A stretch of DNA of 64,000 nt from Allium sativum (GCA_030737875.1 CM060921.1:398948192-399012191), one strand, 5' to 3'; positions 21,742 through 33,756 are shown, numbered from the stretch's first letter. The notes: a model not told the origin generated them from the letters alone. Numbers and translations are program-made.

Positions 21742-24677
21742 TGTAACACTCCCTAAATTTAAAATATTAAAATTAACAAATTAAAGAATACTCAATTTTT
21801 AGAAGAAGAATTAAGGGAAACGGGCTGCGCCATTATGTTTGTCTCGGAATTCTGCTTGGGATAGAGTTTGGATATGCGTAAATTGGATATCGTATGAAGA
21901 AGTTATAAGCCTTAGAAGTTTGTATACGCATAAGGAAGAATATATATATATATATATATATACATAAATTAATTCCAGGACTTTCAAAATAGTTCAAAAA
22001 TCAAAATCCGACCAAAGCGGGTTGAGCGGGAAAATTCCCGCTCGTGGGTGTCGACCCCCCCTAGGGGGTGTCGACATGGGTGTCGACCCCCCTTAGGTGG
22101 TGTCGACTGGGGGGTCGACCCACCTATAGGGGTGTCGACCCCACGGGCAGATCTTGGCAGAATTCATTTTATGTACCTGGACTTGATTCTAGGTCTGATT
22201 CATTAGTTCTAGGCTATAAATATGGTACCCTATTATCCTATTTTCTTCATTGGAGATCATGGAGGCCATATGATGATGGGTTGCAAACTAAAACAAAATC
22301 AAATTCTACAACAACGGTTTAGATAATCAAACTCAGAATTCAGATCTATTCTCTCTCTATTCTTTAAACCTAACGCTGTGAGTTTCTAGTCACTTTTAGG
22401 TTTAAGTAAAAAACAGTGAACCGTGAAAGACTATGAATTGGATATGTTGCAAAGTATGAATCTATGCCAGTATTAAACCTTATACTATGTAGATCTTTAT
22501 AGATATATTCTCTAGATTTGATATAATTGTGGTTACTCTATAATGTTGCCTATGTAGATCTTGACTTGTAATTGTATAATGGAAATGGTGAATACGTTAA
22601 TTTGGGACAAGTTATGACATTGATTAGATCTGGCTCTTTATGTAAATCACCTTTCACCTGTCATATTGTGATAAATTTGGATATGTTATAGATTGGACAT
22701 GTGAATTTATCCTTAGATCTAAACACGCATCTATGTCACCCTTATTATGCTAGATCTGGATTGCTGGATATGTAAATGATTAGTTTAGATCTCATTTTTG
22801 TTCACTTTGACATCATAGAAATTGTCACAAGTTCATATGACAATTTTATGACTATGTTAACCTACGTTATGCCAAATCATATTCAATGATCACTTGTGTT
22901 ACATTCCTATTAGCTTTCCTTTTCATCTCTTATGGCAAGGCTATTTATTTAGCCTAGGCATGCCGTCAAATTTGTAAGGACGTTAGTTAGAATCGGGGAA
23001 AAAGTAAATATTGGCATAATTGGTAAATAAACATTTTTGGACTAGTAATTCAAATTGTTGATAGAATGGGCAATAACACCCAAGAAGGTAAGATTACTTA
23101 ATTGGTAAATTAATTAATAAATGGAATGTTTAGCAATTACAACTAGGAATTATATTAACATTTATGACACGAGATTAGGTTACATTAGTGGTGGAAGTCT
23201 GCCCGGACCCGACCAGCATATCCAACAACCAATAATGTTGAACCTAATGTGCGAGGTCTAAGTGTGTAAATATGACTCGGGCTAAGACACGAGGTTAGGC
23301 CCAACTGTGGAATAAGACTGCCCGGACTCGACCGGCATATCCAACATCCACACGTTGTAGGCCTAATTTGGGAGGTCTAGCCCAATATAACTATAATTGG
23401 ACATGGTAATGAGAAAGGACTACTTAACCTAATTTAATCCATAAGAACTGTATGATTATGAACATAAGTTAGGGTTAAGTAAAATGGATTGGATAGTGGG
23501 TGGGTTAAGTATAACTAAGGGGGTGGGTAATATTTATATATATAGACCCACAAACTTAACCCGGTAAAGTTATGTAATCAAAGATCACCCTTTAGGGTAA
23601 GCATAGCTGGTATAGGGCTATGTAATTAAAGATCACCCTTTAGGGTATACATAGTCAGTGGAAAACCTAGTGGGGATACAAGACAAAAGGGGAGAGCTTG
23701 TATCATATTGTGTGGGACCCATTTCAGTCAGTAACCCGTATTCAGTATTAGAGTAGTGAACTCCGTACCAGGCGAAGAAGGGGCACGCTTACTGATTGAT
23801 TATAAGAGATCCAAAACGTGATGGGTGGTGTAGACGGCACAAACTGACTGGGGACATGTGCGTGCATGGTCCGGGCAGAGGGGGACAAGACGACCGTGAC
23901 ACCAGTAGATATGACTGTGCATGTCTTGGGTTGCCACTTTAGGGAAGTGATACCCCCTAGTGTGGGGCCAGCACAAGGTATCTACAGAGTAGGTATCCGA
24001 TCAATTAGGGTAGTGGTTAGGGTACACTCGGACGTATGCCCTAAGTCTACCAACTTATAGTTGAAGTGATCATCTCATTTTAGATTATACTGGTAATAGT
24101 GCAGAGTAGTCATTAGTGAAGCATGTATACACCTTACCTTATCTGCCTTGTCAAACCTGCCATTTGTATAACGATCTCTCTTATCAACTTTATGCCTGTC
24201 ATGATTACTTTTATTTATTTACTGGCTAAAAGTAACTAGACTTGCCAAACTTTATGTCTGACCTTTTTGTTTTTCCTTCTCTCTTCCATTCCCTCCTCCC
24301 CCCCTCCCAGGTTCTCAGGGAGGAAACACTCAAGCTTGACCGTGATTTTGCTTGATTGCTGGAGCTGCTGATATGTATGGATCAAGCTCCTATTCTCGTT
24401 GCAATGGCTATATTTCGTTACTGGGGAATTTTCTTTCTTTTATGTACTCTGATATATCTGAAGTACAAGATAGTGGTTTTTGTGTTGTAATGGGTTTTTA
24501 TATTTCAGATAAATGATGCTTTGGACCACGGTATTTTGATGATTAATAAAGTTGTTCATTTCCGCTGCAAAAATTTTTATATCTGCCTCGTAATATTCTG
24601 TGTCTGTTTACCTAAACGCTTCACGAAACTTAATGCATTCCCTTTGTGAGTTACATTAACGGACGTGGGGTGTCACA
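21742..24677 (+). repeat. A 3' LTR
   Basis: TGTAACACTCCC to GGGGTGTCACA. Same layout as the 5' LTR: palindrome block 22044-22145, TATA 22214-22222, donor-like 22378, repeats from 23571, acceptor-like 24310 and 24508. It also has a TA dinucleotide run near 21942-21963 not present in the 5' LTR. Confidence 0.95.
22044..22145 (+). promoter_or_regulatory. A 3' LTR GTCGAC palindrome block and TATA
   Basis: Counterpart of 13925-14020. The block has drifted at several bases, but all GTCGAC centres remain. The TATA box CTATAAATA follows at 22214-22222. Confidence 0.78.
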
Positions 24678-24741
24678 ACTTTGCTGTTAATTAAAAATAG
24701 AATCATTAGCCCTTTCAAAAGCTTATTAAATAATAATTAAC

Positions 24742-24874
24742 TATATTAACACTAAACAATTTAATAATTACCTTAATTTATAGCTAATCGAAGATTAACT
24801 AATATTTAACACTAAACAATTTAATAATTCCCTTAATTTATAGTTAATCAAAGGTCAACTAATATTTAACACTA
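24742..24874 (-). repeat. H 60-bp tandem repeat
   Basis: Just over two copies of a 60-bp unit containing TTAACACTAAACAATTTAAT; copies differ at only a few bases. Confidence 0.88.
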
Positions 24875-26815
24875 TTCGTTAATTTTATCAAATATTCAGG
24901 AAATTTAAATCAAATTAATTCAATTATCAATTTCAATTGAAAACAGTTGATTTTGCCAACCGTACATATCAGTTAACTATTAACTAATTTTCATTGCCAT
25001 TCCCCCTTTTAAATTAATTAAATAACGTAATTGATTTAAAAACACTATTTAATTGTTTTAAAACAATTATCTCATTTTACTAACCTGTAGGTAAAATCTA
25101 TGGTTTTTCTGCTTTTAGAACACGTATAGATCATAAGATTTTATTGCATAAATCATTAAAATAATTTCTTTTATAAACTCGATTTAAAACATTTATTTAT
25201 AAATTTATAATTTGATTATTTATATAGAATAATCGAAAAACTTCAATCCAGTTATAAAATAATTTATAACTTAAAAAACTACGCCAATTCACGGGATGTT
25301 AGAACGACTTTTAAAACAATACATTTTTTGCCATTCACTGCCAACCACCGAATCAAGACTATCGATTGGTTTTAAACACAACAATGATGAATATCCATTC
25401 AACCATCAACATTAAAACAGGTTCTAGTGTTAGTCGGGGTGAACAATTCATATATGAATAATATGCACAACAAATAAAATACAGTTTATTTGAGGAATCC
25501 GGTCGGATCCCTCCAACCTGTCCTTCTCTGCATCACATATAACAGTTTGATAATAATATACGAATTAAATTTCAATAATATAATACATTTAAAATGATGA
25601 AATATAAATAACGGTAAATAATCAAACAATAAACAACCAATTAGCATCCATAGCATCCAATCAACCATTTTATACTATTAGCTGTAATTTATATTTTTCT
25701 ATGAATTTAACACGTCACAGAATTCGAGAAGGTGTGAGAATTAACTCACCAGATTTATTTTGGTTGATGGTCGATATTTTGTTCCATTTAAATTTTAAAT
25801 GAACATTTAAAATTATTTGAAATTCCGAACAGCTCCAATCGATTCCCAGTTAATACCATCATCTAGGCGTCATCCCTGCGATCCCAACGGATACTGTTTC
25901 GTAGAATTTCGTTATCGTATGAAAAAGTTATGATCGACTAAAGTTTAAACTATTTTTAAATATAATTAAAAATATAACTAACTAATCCTTACCAATTAAC
26001 ACTAATTAATCCCCCCGCCACGTCATCATGGTACTCAGGAAAATGCGGTTTCCCCTTGGTCAACATTTCTTCCCCGATTCCTCAAAATCGAACCTCACCT
26101 GGAAAACACTGCCAACCACGAAGCTTACGACTCTGACGATTCTGACGCCATCTCGACCCTGCCGACGTCACCGTCGTTCCACCAGACACCGTCGCCAGAA
26201 ACAGCGAGCCGTTAGGCCTCGCCGATCGTCGCAGGAAACCGGCTGAACGGGATCCGCCTTATCCTCAATTTCTCCGCCATCGTTTCACCTCGGAACCTCC
26301 GACCATCGCCAAACTGACCATCGCCAATCACGCTTCTACTCCCCTTCAGACACTTCCCTCCAATTACTCCTCCTCCGATCTGAAAACACCCAAATCCGAT
26401 TGCCACTTTCAAAAAACAACCCCAAAACTTTACCTCCGTTCATCTCATCTCCCCAACCACCACAGGCGATGTCAGACCCCTAGACCAATGCCAAATCAAA
26501 GCCTGACTTCTCCTCTTCATTCTCCCACAGGTCTGAGCTCCTGAAATTGATACATCTCCTCCAAAATGTAAAAGAACGAAAACATTATTATCGTTTTTCG
26601 CGCCATTCCGGCCACCACAGTTGCTAGATCACCCCCAAATTTTTTTAGCAACTAGACATCAACCGGATCTATATCTTTTCCTTTGGAACCCCCCTCAAAT
26701 TCATGATAAATTTGAAGATATAAATTAATTTGTGTATAGGGGATTTATCGCAAATTTGTTGAACGGAAATTGTGTTTGAGGTGGAAATTATGATTTGAGG
26801 CTGAGAGTTAGAGGG

Positions 26816-26824
26816 TATATATAA
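26816..26824 (-). promoter_or_regulatory. H LTR TATA box (candidate)
   Basis: TTATATATA on the minus strand, about 1 kb from the LTR start and before the GC-rich leader. Confidence 0.5.
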
Positions 26825-27868
26825 GGGAAAAATAATATATTTTATCATGACGTGACTAGCGATATTTTTCTTCGTGTCTATCGCAATTTTGAATGTTGTT
26901 TATTCGCTCTTGTGCTCAAATACAAACCCCGTTCGAGATAAATATGGATGGCATAGTATAATTCGACGTTACGGTCCAAATGACACTTGTTTCGTCGAAT
27001 TCCGAGTCCGCTCATTCACATCCAAATGATCTTTTATTTGCATTTTATTTTTCCATGCTCACAGAATAACTCTGATTTACATGCAAATTGAAATCTAGCA
27101 ATAATTAGCTATTACGGTCTCAATAAAATTTGTTTCGTTGAAAATGGAGGTCGTTTGAATAAAGTCAATTTATAACTGCCCAATTCAAATTAAAATAAAC
27201 CAATTTTAAAATACCTCAATATAATATAAATAAAATATTGTTATCGGCCATACACGAGCAGAATTTCACACACTACCACAATAAAATATCACGGGTTGAA
27301 TTTCAAGCCAAATCGATATTCATAAAAATAAAAACCCTTTGTTTTATATAAATAAATCGCTATAATATATAAACGAATTCCATAACGACTATTTTAAAAT
27401 TTGATTTGGACATAAAACAAAATCTACACTATGAAAACTGGATTTTTCTCTTTCATTAGAAAAATATTATCCAACAGATTCGGACGTTTCTTGTTTCGAG
27501 AAAATCCGACTAATATTGAATTATGTACATCCAATTAAATTTCAAAACGCTATATTACGAACTACCGCGCCACTGCAGCTCATTTTATATTTAAATTATA
27601 AATTAATTGTTCAACTGCCATTTTATAAATGAAATTGCTAATATAATTTCAATATAAAAAAATTAAACCATTTTAAATTGCCCGATCACATTATACGGTA
27701 AATTTAACATCTTTCCATATATTCTGATATTAAAATATTACTATTTTATTAATATAAATAAATATTCAAAATAAATGGTCAAATTCAATTATTTAAATTC
27801 AAATCAACATATTTAAATAATAAAATAATTCAAATAATTGGCCAGAAAATACGGGATGTTACACTTGG

Positions 27869-28200
27869 AAGAAAGATAAAATCATGCAGAACAGAGATGA
27901 TATCATTTGCTTTAAATGTTGCAAGAAGGGTCATTATGCTAAGGATTTCTAGTCAGTCAAAGCTAGATCAACTACTTGGGAGTAGCAGGTGAGAAGCTAC
28001 AATTGTAATCGATTCGGGCATTACAAGAGTAAGTGTCCCAAGGCAACAAAGAGTAAATTTCTTGTTTCAGAACCCTCATCTTCTAGACCAATTACTGCAT
28101 ATTAAGGGAAAGCCGTGATAGAAGCTTTTCCTTAGGTTTATAACTTTTTCGTAAAAGTATGTTGATACTAGTGTATAGAGCTCTTTTTATCTCCAAGTGT
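27869..28200 (+). pseudogene. G gag zinc knuckles and protease remnant
   Basis: Continues the gag relic of 10410-10712 in the same frame. A CCHC knuckle (CFKCCKKGHYAKD, last Cys mutated to Phe) is followed by a stop, and a second knuckle (CNCNRFGHYKSKC) lies in the same frame after another stop. Around 28130-28200 a decayed protease start can be guessed (FVKV, then FLSP where LFDTGAS...FIS is expected), with the active site lost. Two knuckles in this order are typical of chromovirus gag. The element is old: several stops and no RT found. Confidence 0.75.
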
Positions 28201-28740
28201 ATGGTAGATAAGTTTCCATTAGAATTATCATAACTTGTTATTTAATTTAGGGTATGTAAATCATAAAGAAGCATGCTCAACTCTTGGGAAGAATTGCGAT
28301 GGCTTAGAATATTCACCTTTCGTTGTAGTGATAGGTGTTTGACTTTGAAGGTTTTGTAATCATTTCGGTAAGACTTGGATGAACCAGCCTAGTGTCAAGG
28401 TATTCTGCACAAAAAGGAATTATCCTTAAAACATACTAGTTATGGTTGGATAAGGTGTTTGATAGTGCCTATTGGTTCTACAACCATATTTGGTGGAAAA
28501 ACATGCAAAGGAGATTGAGAAGATTCAAGATTGATTGCAGGAACCAAGAATGGGCAGAGGAGCTACGCAGACATGAGGCGTCAAAGATATTGAGCAGTCC
28601 GTTAGAGATTGAGTTTAGCTCTAATATCACTTGTAAAGGGTGAGTTCTATATTGTTTTATAGACTTAGTAACTTGTGTGGTACGTAAGTATAGTTAGCAT
28701 TGTTTGTTGTTTTCTATGATTGTTTTAGTCCTTAACCGAA
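28201..28740 (+). mobile_element. G internal remnant, no domain recognised
   Basis: About 0.5 kb between the protease remnant and the polypurine tract. RT, RNase H and INT are absent, so pol was deleted. The 65-codon frame at 28446-28643 contains tryptophan- and arginine-rich sequence that I cannot assign. Confidence 0.55.
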
Positions 28741-28774
28741 TTTCGAGGATGGAATTCTTTTAAGGAGAGGAGGA
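28739..28774 (+). promoter_or_regulatory. G pre-PPT motif and polypurine tract
   Basis: AATTTCGAGGATGGAATT is a decayed form of the pre-PPT hairpin, followed by TTTTAAGGAGAGGAGGA and the LTR start TGTAACATCCC. Confidence 0.8.
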
Positions 28775-29481
28775 TGTAACATCCCTCATTTTTTATTTAA
28801 AAAAAATCAAGACAGTTAATTGGATGAATCAAGTAAGAATAATGTAATAATATTGTTGAGTTGAGATTTGTATATATAAACAAGCATTAATATGGTTCGA
28901 CCATAGGAATGAACAAAACATAAGTGGGAATATGGAAGTAGTAAAATGGGAAACATTTGGACATATGTTTAAGAACTTTTCCTACCTCTTCTCCCTCATT
29001 TTTCATTCTCTCAAATCTTAAAAGGAAAGCGGCGGTGGCAGACCATTAAAGAGACGGAAAGAAGAAGAAAACTGAAAAGAAAGCTAAAGATTAAAGCTTA
29101 GGAAATCAACATCTACATATATGTAGTCTTCAATCCAAACAAGATGTATAATAGTCTCTACCAACGTTTAGATTCAAAAATTTATTTATATCTAAATTAT
29201 TTGTACTTATTCATGATTGTTTTCATGTTTAAGCCGCTACTTGGTTGTTTAGCAATACCCATATTTTCGTTTTGGATTATGTGCTTAATTTGCATGAAAA
29301 CAAGTAGGCTTTAGGGAAAAACCTACAGTTAGAGATCTGCAAATGCCATGAAATTATGATATGATGTATGTTATATGATTTTGGAGATGGTTTTCCAATT
29401 TCATAATTTTCTGATCCCTTGGGAATATTCTATGAAATTCCTAATGAAGATTTTTTGGCAAAGCCGACCGGTTTTTATAGT
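28775..29481 (+). repeat. G 3' LTR, first 707 bp
   Basis: Begins TGTAACATCCCTC directly after the polypurine tract. It includes a possible TATA (TTGTATATATAAAC, about 28868-28881). It is cut by J at 29482, and the remainder was not found. It shows no close match to the other LTRs here, so G is a separate family. Confidence 0.7.
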
Positions 29482-29763
29482 TGTAATGGCCCGCAAATCC
29501 GTACTATCTGAATTGACTACATACATCACAAGTCCAACCCAAATACCACATAAATACGAATCATTTTTTTAGAAGAAAAAGGTAGAAGAAATACGGAAAT
29601 AACAACACAAAATCTCACATCGCAGCGGAACAAAATTGAATATATCATAACTTTTGAAATACAAAATTTTAACTGTAAAACATACAATTATCAGAGTACA
29701 ACACTTAGAACACAGCGGAAATAAAAATACTATATATCTAACACTGAAGCATCCTGCTCCAAG
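29482..29763 (-). repeat. J LTR fragment
   Basis: Starts TGTAATGGCCCGC and resembles the first 340 bp of H (for example CACAGCGGAAATA, 29713 and 10995; GAAGCNTCCTGCT, 29747 and 11025). It is interrupted after CTCCAAG by the start of E. Only this terminal piece of J is identified. Confidence 0.65.
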
Positions 29764-31074
29764 TGTAACGACCCGGGTTTTCACGATCCTGATTATCGAC
29801 ATAAACTCAATGTCGACTATCCAAGCATCGGAAATACCGAATGTATTATCACCAAAGGTTGGGATCAGCAACCGTTTCCCGAAAGGGGCAGCATCGAAAT
29901 AGATTATAGAAGTAATTGGAATTTCTCTATATCAGGTGACAATACACCCTAATTGGCAGCTAACCACTTAGCCACGCGACCTACCCGATTTTATACCATT
30001 TCCTAATTGTGAGGCTAGAGGCCATAACGTATAGATCACACTTTTATTTACTTTGAATGCCACATTGTCATACCCGCCAAATCACAAATTGATTTCCCCA
30101 AAAATATCACGGGTATGCAGCTAAGAGAAACGAATTCCTCCGCCACCAAACATAAATACGTTTGAAGAGATCAACTTACGCGATCTGTTAAATATACTCT
30201 GTCAGACATTCTTCCATACAAGTCATCCTCGGACTGGACAGACTGAAGGTACTATTCTGTAAATCCATCTTTGGCAATTTCTACCTAGGATTTACTGAAC
30301 AACCCTTGCATAACTCCGTCTTCAATTATCTTCATCATATTTGATTCACAACGCTAATGCCATACAAAGTAGTTTTCAAATAATATATCTAATCTCTGTC
30401 TCTCCGTATTGACAACGCAAATGGTCAAAAACTTTGATAGTCGGTGGTTTAACTATCAAAGAAAAATATGCGTACAAACAACGGTCGTATTCCCAAATGG
30501 AAATCTTACCAATCAATCATCAATCAACTTTTTTTCTTTTTTTAAATTAATTCATCATTAATTTATTCAGTTACCCATTTCCATATCTCCATAAATTCTT
30601 ATTTTCTAAATTTAGAAAATATACCTTATTAACATTGGAAAACGTTTCCATTTCTTATTCACACTCAACTATCATTTCACGTCCATCAGTCTCTAACCCT
30701 AAATTAGTAAGAGAACGATTCCCTAAGTATTTGTCTTGAAGGCCGAAACCAACATCAGATCAATACCGTAGAAATCATTCAACTTAACTAATCTCTAGTC
30801 AGTTTCTAATTTCTTTAACTCTATTTGTTGTCTTTTTATCAAATCATTGCTTACGCAACTATCGGATTCAGTTTATAAATCCTGTTCTTTTATAAAACGT
30901 TGGTTATAACGATAACGTTATAATCTCTACTTTTGATATAATCTAACTCCAATTTATACTGTTATTTCTTAAATTGAATAATAATAATTTATTAAATAAA
31001 TGAATCTTGATTTAAAAACGGAAAGTAAATAGTACCTTCCTACGTTCGATATAATCGAATCCCAATGTAAAATT

Positions 31075-31262
31075 CTCTTTCGAATAAACTATATTCGAGT
31101 TAACTCTATTTCGAATAACCAATTTCGATTAACTCTTTTCGAATAAATAATTCGATTAACTCCTTTCGAATAACTAATTTGATTAACTCCTTTTTCGAAT
31201 AATCTACCTTCGATTAAATTCTCTTTCGAATAACTAATATTCGATTAACTCTCTTCGATATT
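31075..31262 (-). repeat. E minisatellite, about 25-27 bp unit
   Basis: About seven degenerate units of the form TTTCGAATAACTAATTCGATTAACTC. Each unit pairs TTCGAAT with an ATTCGA element. Confidence 0.8.
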
Positions 31263-31471
31263 CACTGTTGAATTTACAATCCAAATTATCCACTGATAAT
31301 TATTTTTAATTTATTTATAAACATTGTTTATAAATCACACTACTTGTTTTTATTACTAAACATGTTATTTATTCCTAGCCATTTGAAATTTCATTTCTAT
31401 TTGAATCCCTATTTCAAAAATCCAATCTTCGTTATAAATGTTTTTATTTTCAAAACATTTACTTTAATCTA

Positions 31472-31566
31472 TTATTCATATTAAATATGAATAACATTTC
31501 TTTTATAATCTTCTTCTTTGCAAAAATACTTGCCTTAATCCATTATTCATATTCAATATGAATAAT
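31472..31566 (-). repeat. E pair of long AT palindromes
   Basis: TTATTCATAT / ATATGAATAA around TAA (31472-31494), and ATTATTCATATT / AATATGAATAAT around one C (31542-31566). They lie in a roughly 70-bp duplicated context that includes TACTTTAATC and TGCCTTAATC. Confidence 0.7.
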
Positions 31567-32087
31567 ATATTCTTTATATAATTAAAACAGTCTGGTTTAG
31601 AATTTAAAATATTATCTTATTTTAAATATGCTATTTATACTTCTATTTATAAACAATTCATAAAAAATCTTATTTTATATTCAACACTTTAATAATACCA
31701 TTAATAAGTTTTGTTAACACTACGTTCATATTCAGCTTCAAATACCGATGTTAAAATCGATTCTTACTTCTCTATATAAGTTCTGGCTTATATATTCCAT
31801 TTATCCAATGATAAATATTTTACTCAATATATAAAATATTCTTTATAAATTAATATGCCCCATTTATCTGTTTACTTCTTTATACAAGTTCAGACTTATG
31901 TGTCTTTATTTATCAAATGATAAATATTTTCCTTAATTTAAAAACATTATTTAAAAATCAATCTTCTCAATTTATTTGTTAAAAACATATTTTTATTTAA
32001 TATCTATTTTAAAAAATCAATTCATATCTCTATTATAACTCGAAATCCCTTTTTTGTAATTCTATTTATTTTTTTCAAATATTTCCA

Positions 32088-32265
32088 TTTATAAAATCTA
32101 TTGATTTTATAAAATTTCTTTATTTCAATATTCACCTTGAAATCTCTCTTATAAAATCCCTTGATTTTATATAATAATTTATTTCAATATACGCATTGAA
32201 ATTTCCCTTTTTACAAAATCTGTTGATTTTAAATAATATTCTTATTTCAATATACACATTGAAAT
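32088..32265 (-). repeat. E alternating two-type hairpin array
   Basis: Three units of about 60-65 bp. Each has hairpin 1 with AAAATC / GATTTT (TTTATAAAATC / GATTTTATAAA in unit 1, loop TATT; loops CCTT and TGTT in units 2 and 3), and hairpin 2 with ATTTCAA / TTGAAAT (loops TATTCACC, then ATACGC, then ATACAC with one extra base pair). Stems stay perfect while loops vary. Confidence 0.75.
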
Positions 32266-32724
32266 TTTCCTTTTTACATCCCAGGGTTTCTTATGGTATT
32301 TAAAATATTAAATGACAATGATCAATATCATTGTTGACCCGCTTTTTAGTCAAAGCAGTCATACATGGAATCTCTTCTCAACAATACGCTCAAGTGTTGG
32401 GAATATCGTCAGAAGACATGAAGTGATTTGGTTGAAATCGCATCACAAACAAAGAATGGCCCGAAACTCCTACAAGATGACCTTTTCTGGGCCCGAAAAC
32501 AGCGATTACAGAGCTGAGCTCAATAACTCTTGTAGCTCTTTGAATTAGCTTCAGTTTGAGCTTTGGTTCAGCTCAATCGGACTTACGGTTTGAAAGTTAT
32601 GCCCGTTTTCATGAACACGTGCAGAACCGGGAACTCGGAATCTGGCATTGGCACAACCCTTACGGATCGCATCGGAGCACAGAAGACCCGACCCGCCTGA
32701 AGTGTTTCGCACTGAAGTATCTCC

Positions 32725-33090
32725 AGCCTTCGGATCGAAGACATCACCACGCATCGGTTCGGATCGGATCACCCCTGGATGGGTCGGTTCGGATGAGATA
32801 AAGTGGCATTGGAAACTTGGCACACATAAGTTCGGATCGGGATAGGAAGACCCGATCCGATTTGGACATCTGAACAGAAGTGCACACACGCATTCAGCCC
32901 AGGAAACTGGTTCAGTTCGGATCCGATCCGAACTGACCTGACCTGCTTCTGCACCTGAAATTCTGGCATGCATCACTTTCGGTTCGGATCGGGGTAGGAA
33001 GATTTGATCCGCCTAGTTTCTTCTGCACCGGAGTGCTGTTCGTCTTCGGTTTGAAGACACCAATCCGGTTCGGGTCGGACCCGAACCGAC
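32725..33090 (+). promoter_or_regulatory. D left LTR palindrome field upstream of TATA
   Basis: Perfect inverted repeats: TCGGATCGGG / CCCGATCCGA with a 9-nt loop (32832-32860); TCAGTTCGGATC / GATCCGAACTGA around one C (32912-32936); GTCTTC / GAAGAC around GGTTT (33042-33058); CGGTTCGGGTC / GACCCGAACCG around one G (33066-33088). The right LTR keeps the last two unchanged (37013-37029, 37037-37059). Confidence 0.85.
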
Positions 33091-33284
33091 CCCCTGCACC
33101 TGCTCAGATGCAGCAGCTTTGACCGATTCTAAGGGATAACCGTTCCTACAAATGTGGATCGAGCTCCACCTGTCTGCATACGACCTGGAGACCACGTTCT
33201 CCATTACCTCCGGGATAGCCTCGCCACGCGCCACATGTCCACCCGATCCGAACCGGTTCAGAGCACCTACCAGCTTCTCTACGC

Positions 33285-33293
33285 CTATAAATA
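33285..33293 (+). promoter_or_regulatory. D left LTR TATA box
   Basis: CTATAAATA in context ACGCCTATAAATACACC. The right LTR copy is at 37256-37264. Confidence 0.8.
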
Positions 33294-33678
33294 CACCACG
33301 AGATGGTCATTTCAAGGGACTTTTTCGGGCACTAACACCTCCCGACCTCCATTACGAAGTATTCAAGGACTTTGGGGTACTCCTCAACTCAATCAAATAC
33401 GAGGCTATCGTGCATAAATTCAATCTCTTTTCTCCTCTTCTTCATTACAACACAAGGCTATTGTGTATAATCGAATCTCACGGATTGTGAGACACCATTG
33501 TAATTGTAATTCCTCAGGATATAAGAAACTATAAAGTGGACGTAGGCTTAGATTGAGCCGAACCACTATAAAAATCCAGTGTGTCTCCTCTTATTTTCCT
33601 GCTTTTTATCTGTGATCTGTGATTGTGAGGATTTCACATAGAATTTGGGTGTTAGCACCAAAATTTGGTCTAACATTT

Positions 33679-33696
33679 TGGCGCGCCAGGTAGGGG
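33679..33696 (+). other. D primer-binding site, not iMet
   Basis: TGGCGCGCCAGGTAGGGG begins 3 bp after the LTR end. It has the form of a complement of a tRNA 3' end including CCA. I do not assign the tRNA. This separates D from A, B, C and F. Confidence 0.75.
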
Positions 33697-33756
33697 CACA
33701 CGATACAACTTCTTCTACTAGCTTGAAAGGAAGCGGATTCATTAACTATTGGATTA

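Larger units (their letters stand above)
13635..24677 (+). mobile_element. A, complete but inactive chromodomain Ty3/gypsy element
   Basis: 11,043 bp with LTRs of 2959 and 2936 bp, an iMet primer site, gag, PR, RT, RNase H, INT, a C-terminal chromodomain and a polypurine tract, flanked by the TSD acttt. The domain order and chromodomain place it among plant chromoviruses; the long LTRs fit the Tekay/Del lineage best (family knowledge, not tested). The polyprotein is broken by several stops and frameshifts. LTRs differ by roughly 6-8% by eye, the most diverged pair in the window. It inserted into the solo LTR H. Confidence 0.95.
24678..27863 (-). repeat. H giant solo LTR, part 2
   Basis: Continuation of H after A. 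It holds a 60-bp tandem repeat (24742-24874), a block shared with E around GGATCCCTCCAACCTGT (25505 and 37740), a GC-rich leader (about 25990-26640), a TATA box (26816-26824, minus) and U3 with modules containing TTTCGTCGAA or TTTCGTTGAA (26990, 27135). It ends GGGATGTTACA at 27863, followed by the TSD cttgg. The short frames in the GC-rich part are not conserved in other copies. Confidence 0.88.
29764..32331 (-). repeat. E 3' LTR, part 1
   Basis: Starts TGTAACGACCCGGG. The first 70 bp match the E 5' LTR start at 41621; then the sequence jumps to a part that corresponds to H from about 11530, so several hundred bp seem deleted. With part 2 the LTR is about 5.1 kb. It contains a TTCGAATAA array (31075-31262), long palindromes (31472-31566) and a two-type hairpin array (32088-32265). 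It is interrupted by D at 32332. Confidence 0.82.
32332..33675 (+). repeat. D left LTR
   Basis: TGTTGACCCGC to GGTCTAACA. It includes a G-box CACGTG (32616-32621), many palindromic TTCGGATC / GATCCGAA sites (32725-33090) and a TATA box (33285-33293). Confidence 0.96.

Noticed and set aside
28446..28643. 65-codon frame in the G remnant as a host gene
   Set aside because: Inside the retroelement between protease remnant and polypurine tract, no recognisable domain, no splice or promoter context.
29764..29833. Independent short element between J and E
   Set aside because: The 70 bp match the E 5' LTR start at 41621, so they are the E LTR end; the apparent gap is a deletion in the E 3' LTR.
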